A stretch of 6,111 nucleotides of DNA from Candidatus Schekmanbacteria bacterium (lineage in GTDB: Bacteria > Schekmanbacteria > GWA2-38-11 > J061). Below are positions 5,901 to 6,111 of the stretch, in pieces. The stretch is taken from NCBI GenBank assembly GCA_003695725.1, contig RFHX01000165.1, positions 1 through 6,111 on the forward strand, written 5' to 3'. Position numbers and translations under genes: made by a program. The first letter of the stretch is position 1; the number at the start of each line of letters is the position of its first letter. The notes below the pieces were generated by a model, which ran no database searches, was not told the DNA's origin, and saw nothing but the letters and a program-made list of their open reading frames with translations.

Positions 5901-6111
5901 TTTGACTTTGAACTATCGCCAATAGCTTGAATTATAAACATATCAAAATGCTTTTTCTTCGAATTTCTTATAAATTCAATATTTATCTTCGAGGGGTTTT
6001 TTTGAAGTGCAGAAATAGCTTTCCTTATATTTTCATCTATCTTTTTGCCTAATGAATCTTTTCTGCTTGAGAGAAGAATGGTATGTGAATCGATGTCAAT
6101 AATGTTTATGC
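2942..6111 (-). CDS. Hybrid sensor histidine kinase (Cache-like, HAMP, three PAS, HisKA, HATPase, REC), 5' end outside the window
   Basis: This is a membrane-anchored hybrid histidine kinase that should autophosphorylate on a histidine and pass phosphate to its own receiver. Counting from Met at 5941 as residue 1: extracytoplasmic part 1-130; membrane helix 136-160; HAMP about 158-212; coiled coil about 205-250; PAS1 247-363; PAS2 374-490; PAS3 496-612; HisKA from 623 with phospho-acceptor His637 in GGVAHDFNN; HATPase about 735-857 with N-box Asn750, DTGIGM (793-798), FEPFFTT (807-813) and GKGTGLGLS (817-825); receiver 879-997 with acidic residues 885-887, phospho-acceptor Asp931 and Lys981. 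All catalytic residues are present. The frame stays open for 56 more codons to the right edge and still reads like a Cache domain (DSHTILLSS, then LGKKID). Met5941 is therefore internal, lacks a good ribosome binding site, and the true start and first membrane helix lie outside. There is no DNA-binding output, and no partner regulator is in the window. The signal is unknown. Confidence 0.93.
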   Translation of the reverse strand, partial: INIIDIDSHTILLSSRKDSLGKKIDENIRKAISALQKNPSKINIEFIRNSKKKHFDMFIIQAIGDSSKSKEIKYAASSHIEAEEFINPMLEVKDYLGKSVEVILATEEGQNLTSLKFLHKEKNTSKCLKKIIDIYKNKSASHEENAFVEAKGYRDIPVFAVCRPISLTPENNIWLIVKEDRNEALGYFSKRLFIDLAVSVISFILISIFLFFIIKKIVSPLESLSYASEKAREGNLDVRVPIKANDEIGTLSQQFNSMLDTIEKTQKSLEKKIEERTASLSETNKKLLDEIERHHITMKSLKEKEAHLQAIMDYSPSIIYLKDLEGRYILANKKFYDLPRFKGNKEKLIGTKAKDHMPQDIAEEIEKAEIQVRTTGKVIRTEIPVRQTKNEKWLLSTKFPLRDASGKIYGTCTFIDDISERKRFENIIQEREAQLRAVIDNSPALIFIKDVEGKYLMINSQYEKNFNIKQSEIVGKTDFELFSKETAEKIFENDRKVINEKIAIKKEESVEQADGIHTYISVKFPLYDFSGKVYALCGISTDITDEKAKEAELRLLATAISQTNECIVITDKDANIQYVNPAFQRTTGYSPNEVLGLNPRILQSGEHSKEFYENMWNTLTSGKTWEGEFINKRKNGQIYYEEASISPVFDSSGKIINYVGVKRDVTDSKMKEEQLLQSQKMESVGRLAGGVAHDFNNILVGILGYSELILTSIENNSEVKKYAEEIRNAGERASALTRQLLAFSRKQVIEPKIINLNQLIENIRNMLSRIIGEDIEIRLKLQERGLGTIKVDPDQMAQVLLNLAVNARDAMAKGGKIVIKTSNVELEKKYIKEEADVISGKFVLLSFADTGIGMDKETQKKIFEPFFTTKKEGKGTGLGLSTVYGVVKQSGGYITVHSRVGKGTVFKIFLPRVDVKEISDIVDVVEEAEASIGFEKVLVVEDEETVRELTREIMSSKGYRVDTAETPEEALEKAGNGAGPFDLLITDLIMPGMDGIELSKKIKERNPSIKTLVMSGYSDNEFLRNGGLKGNIPYIQKPFTPQALLKKVREVLNSK

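Noticed and set aside
1-6111. CRISPR array, tRNA, rRNA, insertion sequence or prophage elements
   Set aside because: No regularly spaced direct repeats, no tRNA-like cloverleaf in the gaps, and no transposase or integrase motifs were seen. The window is almost fully occupied by the genes listed.

Overview
This is a 6.1 kb AT-rich window from what looks like a Gram-negative bacterium. All readable genes start with ATG and the coding density is high. The Gram-negative call rests on a lipoprotein with a lipobox and a large membrane-bound hybrid histidine kinase. The style of the genes recalls Deltaproteobacteria, Nitrospirae or related candidate phyla, but I cannot place it further from sequence alone.

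Left half, plus strand (about 1-2434): a 217-base non-coding leader is followed by a compact four-gene cluster. The genes are a threonine synthase family PLP enzyme, a MoaD/ThiS-like ubiquitin-fold sulfur carrier, a stand-alone NIL-domain protein and a JAMM (Mov34/MPN/PAD-1) metalloprotease. Gaps between them are 38, 16 and 21 bases, so they are probably one transcript. The sulfur carrier does not end in the usual exposed Gly-Gly: two extra residues (Arg-Asn) follow it. The JAMM protein two genes downstream has a complete catalytic motif and is the obvious candidate to trim the tail, to release a product from the carrier, or both. The set resembles two known protein-thiocarboxylate pathways: CysO/Mec/CysM cysteine synthesis in Mycobacterium, and HcyS/HcyD/MetY homocysteine synthesis in Wolinella. 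Here the PLP enzyme is of the threonine synthase type. My main hypothesis is a carrier-dependent homocysteine (methionine) route that may draw on O-phosphohomoserine. The E1-like activating enzyme such a route needs is not in the window.

Right half, minus strand (2451-6111): a small predicted lipoprotein of unknown function ends 16 bases from the JAMM stop (convergent). Upstream of it on the same strand lies a very large hybrid sensor kinase. Its order is Cache-like periplasmic domain, membrane segment, HAMP, coiled coil, three PAS domains, HisKA, HATPase and a C-terminal receiver. Its reading frame stays open to the right edge, so its N-terminus is outside the window and the apparent ATG start at 5941 is internal. 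The kinase and lipoprotein show no evident functional link to the sulfur-carrier cluster. The 101-base gap between them holds small palindromes and a TATAAT box that could form a promoter for the lipoprotein gene.
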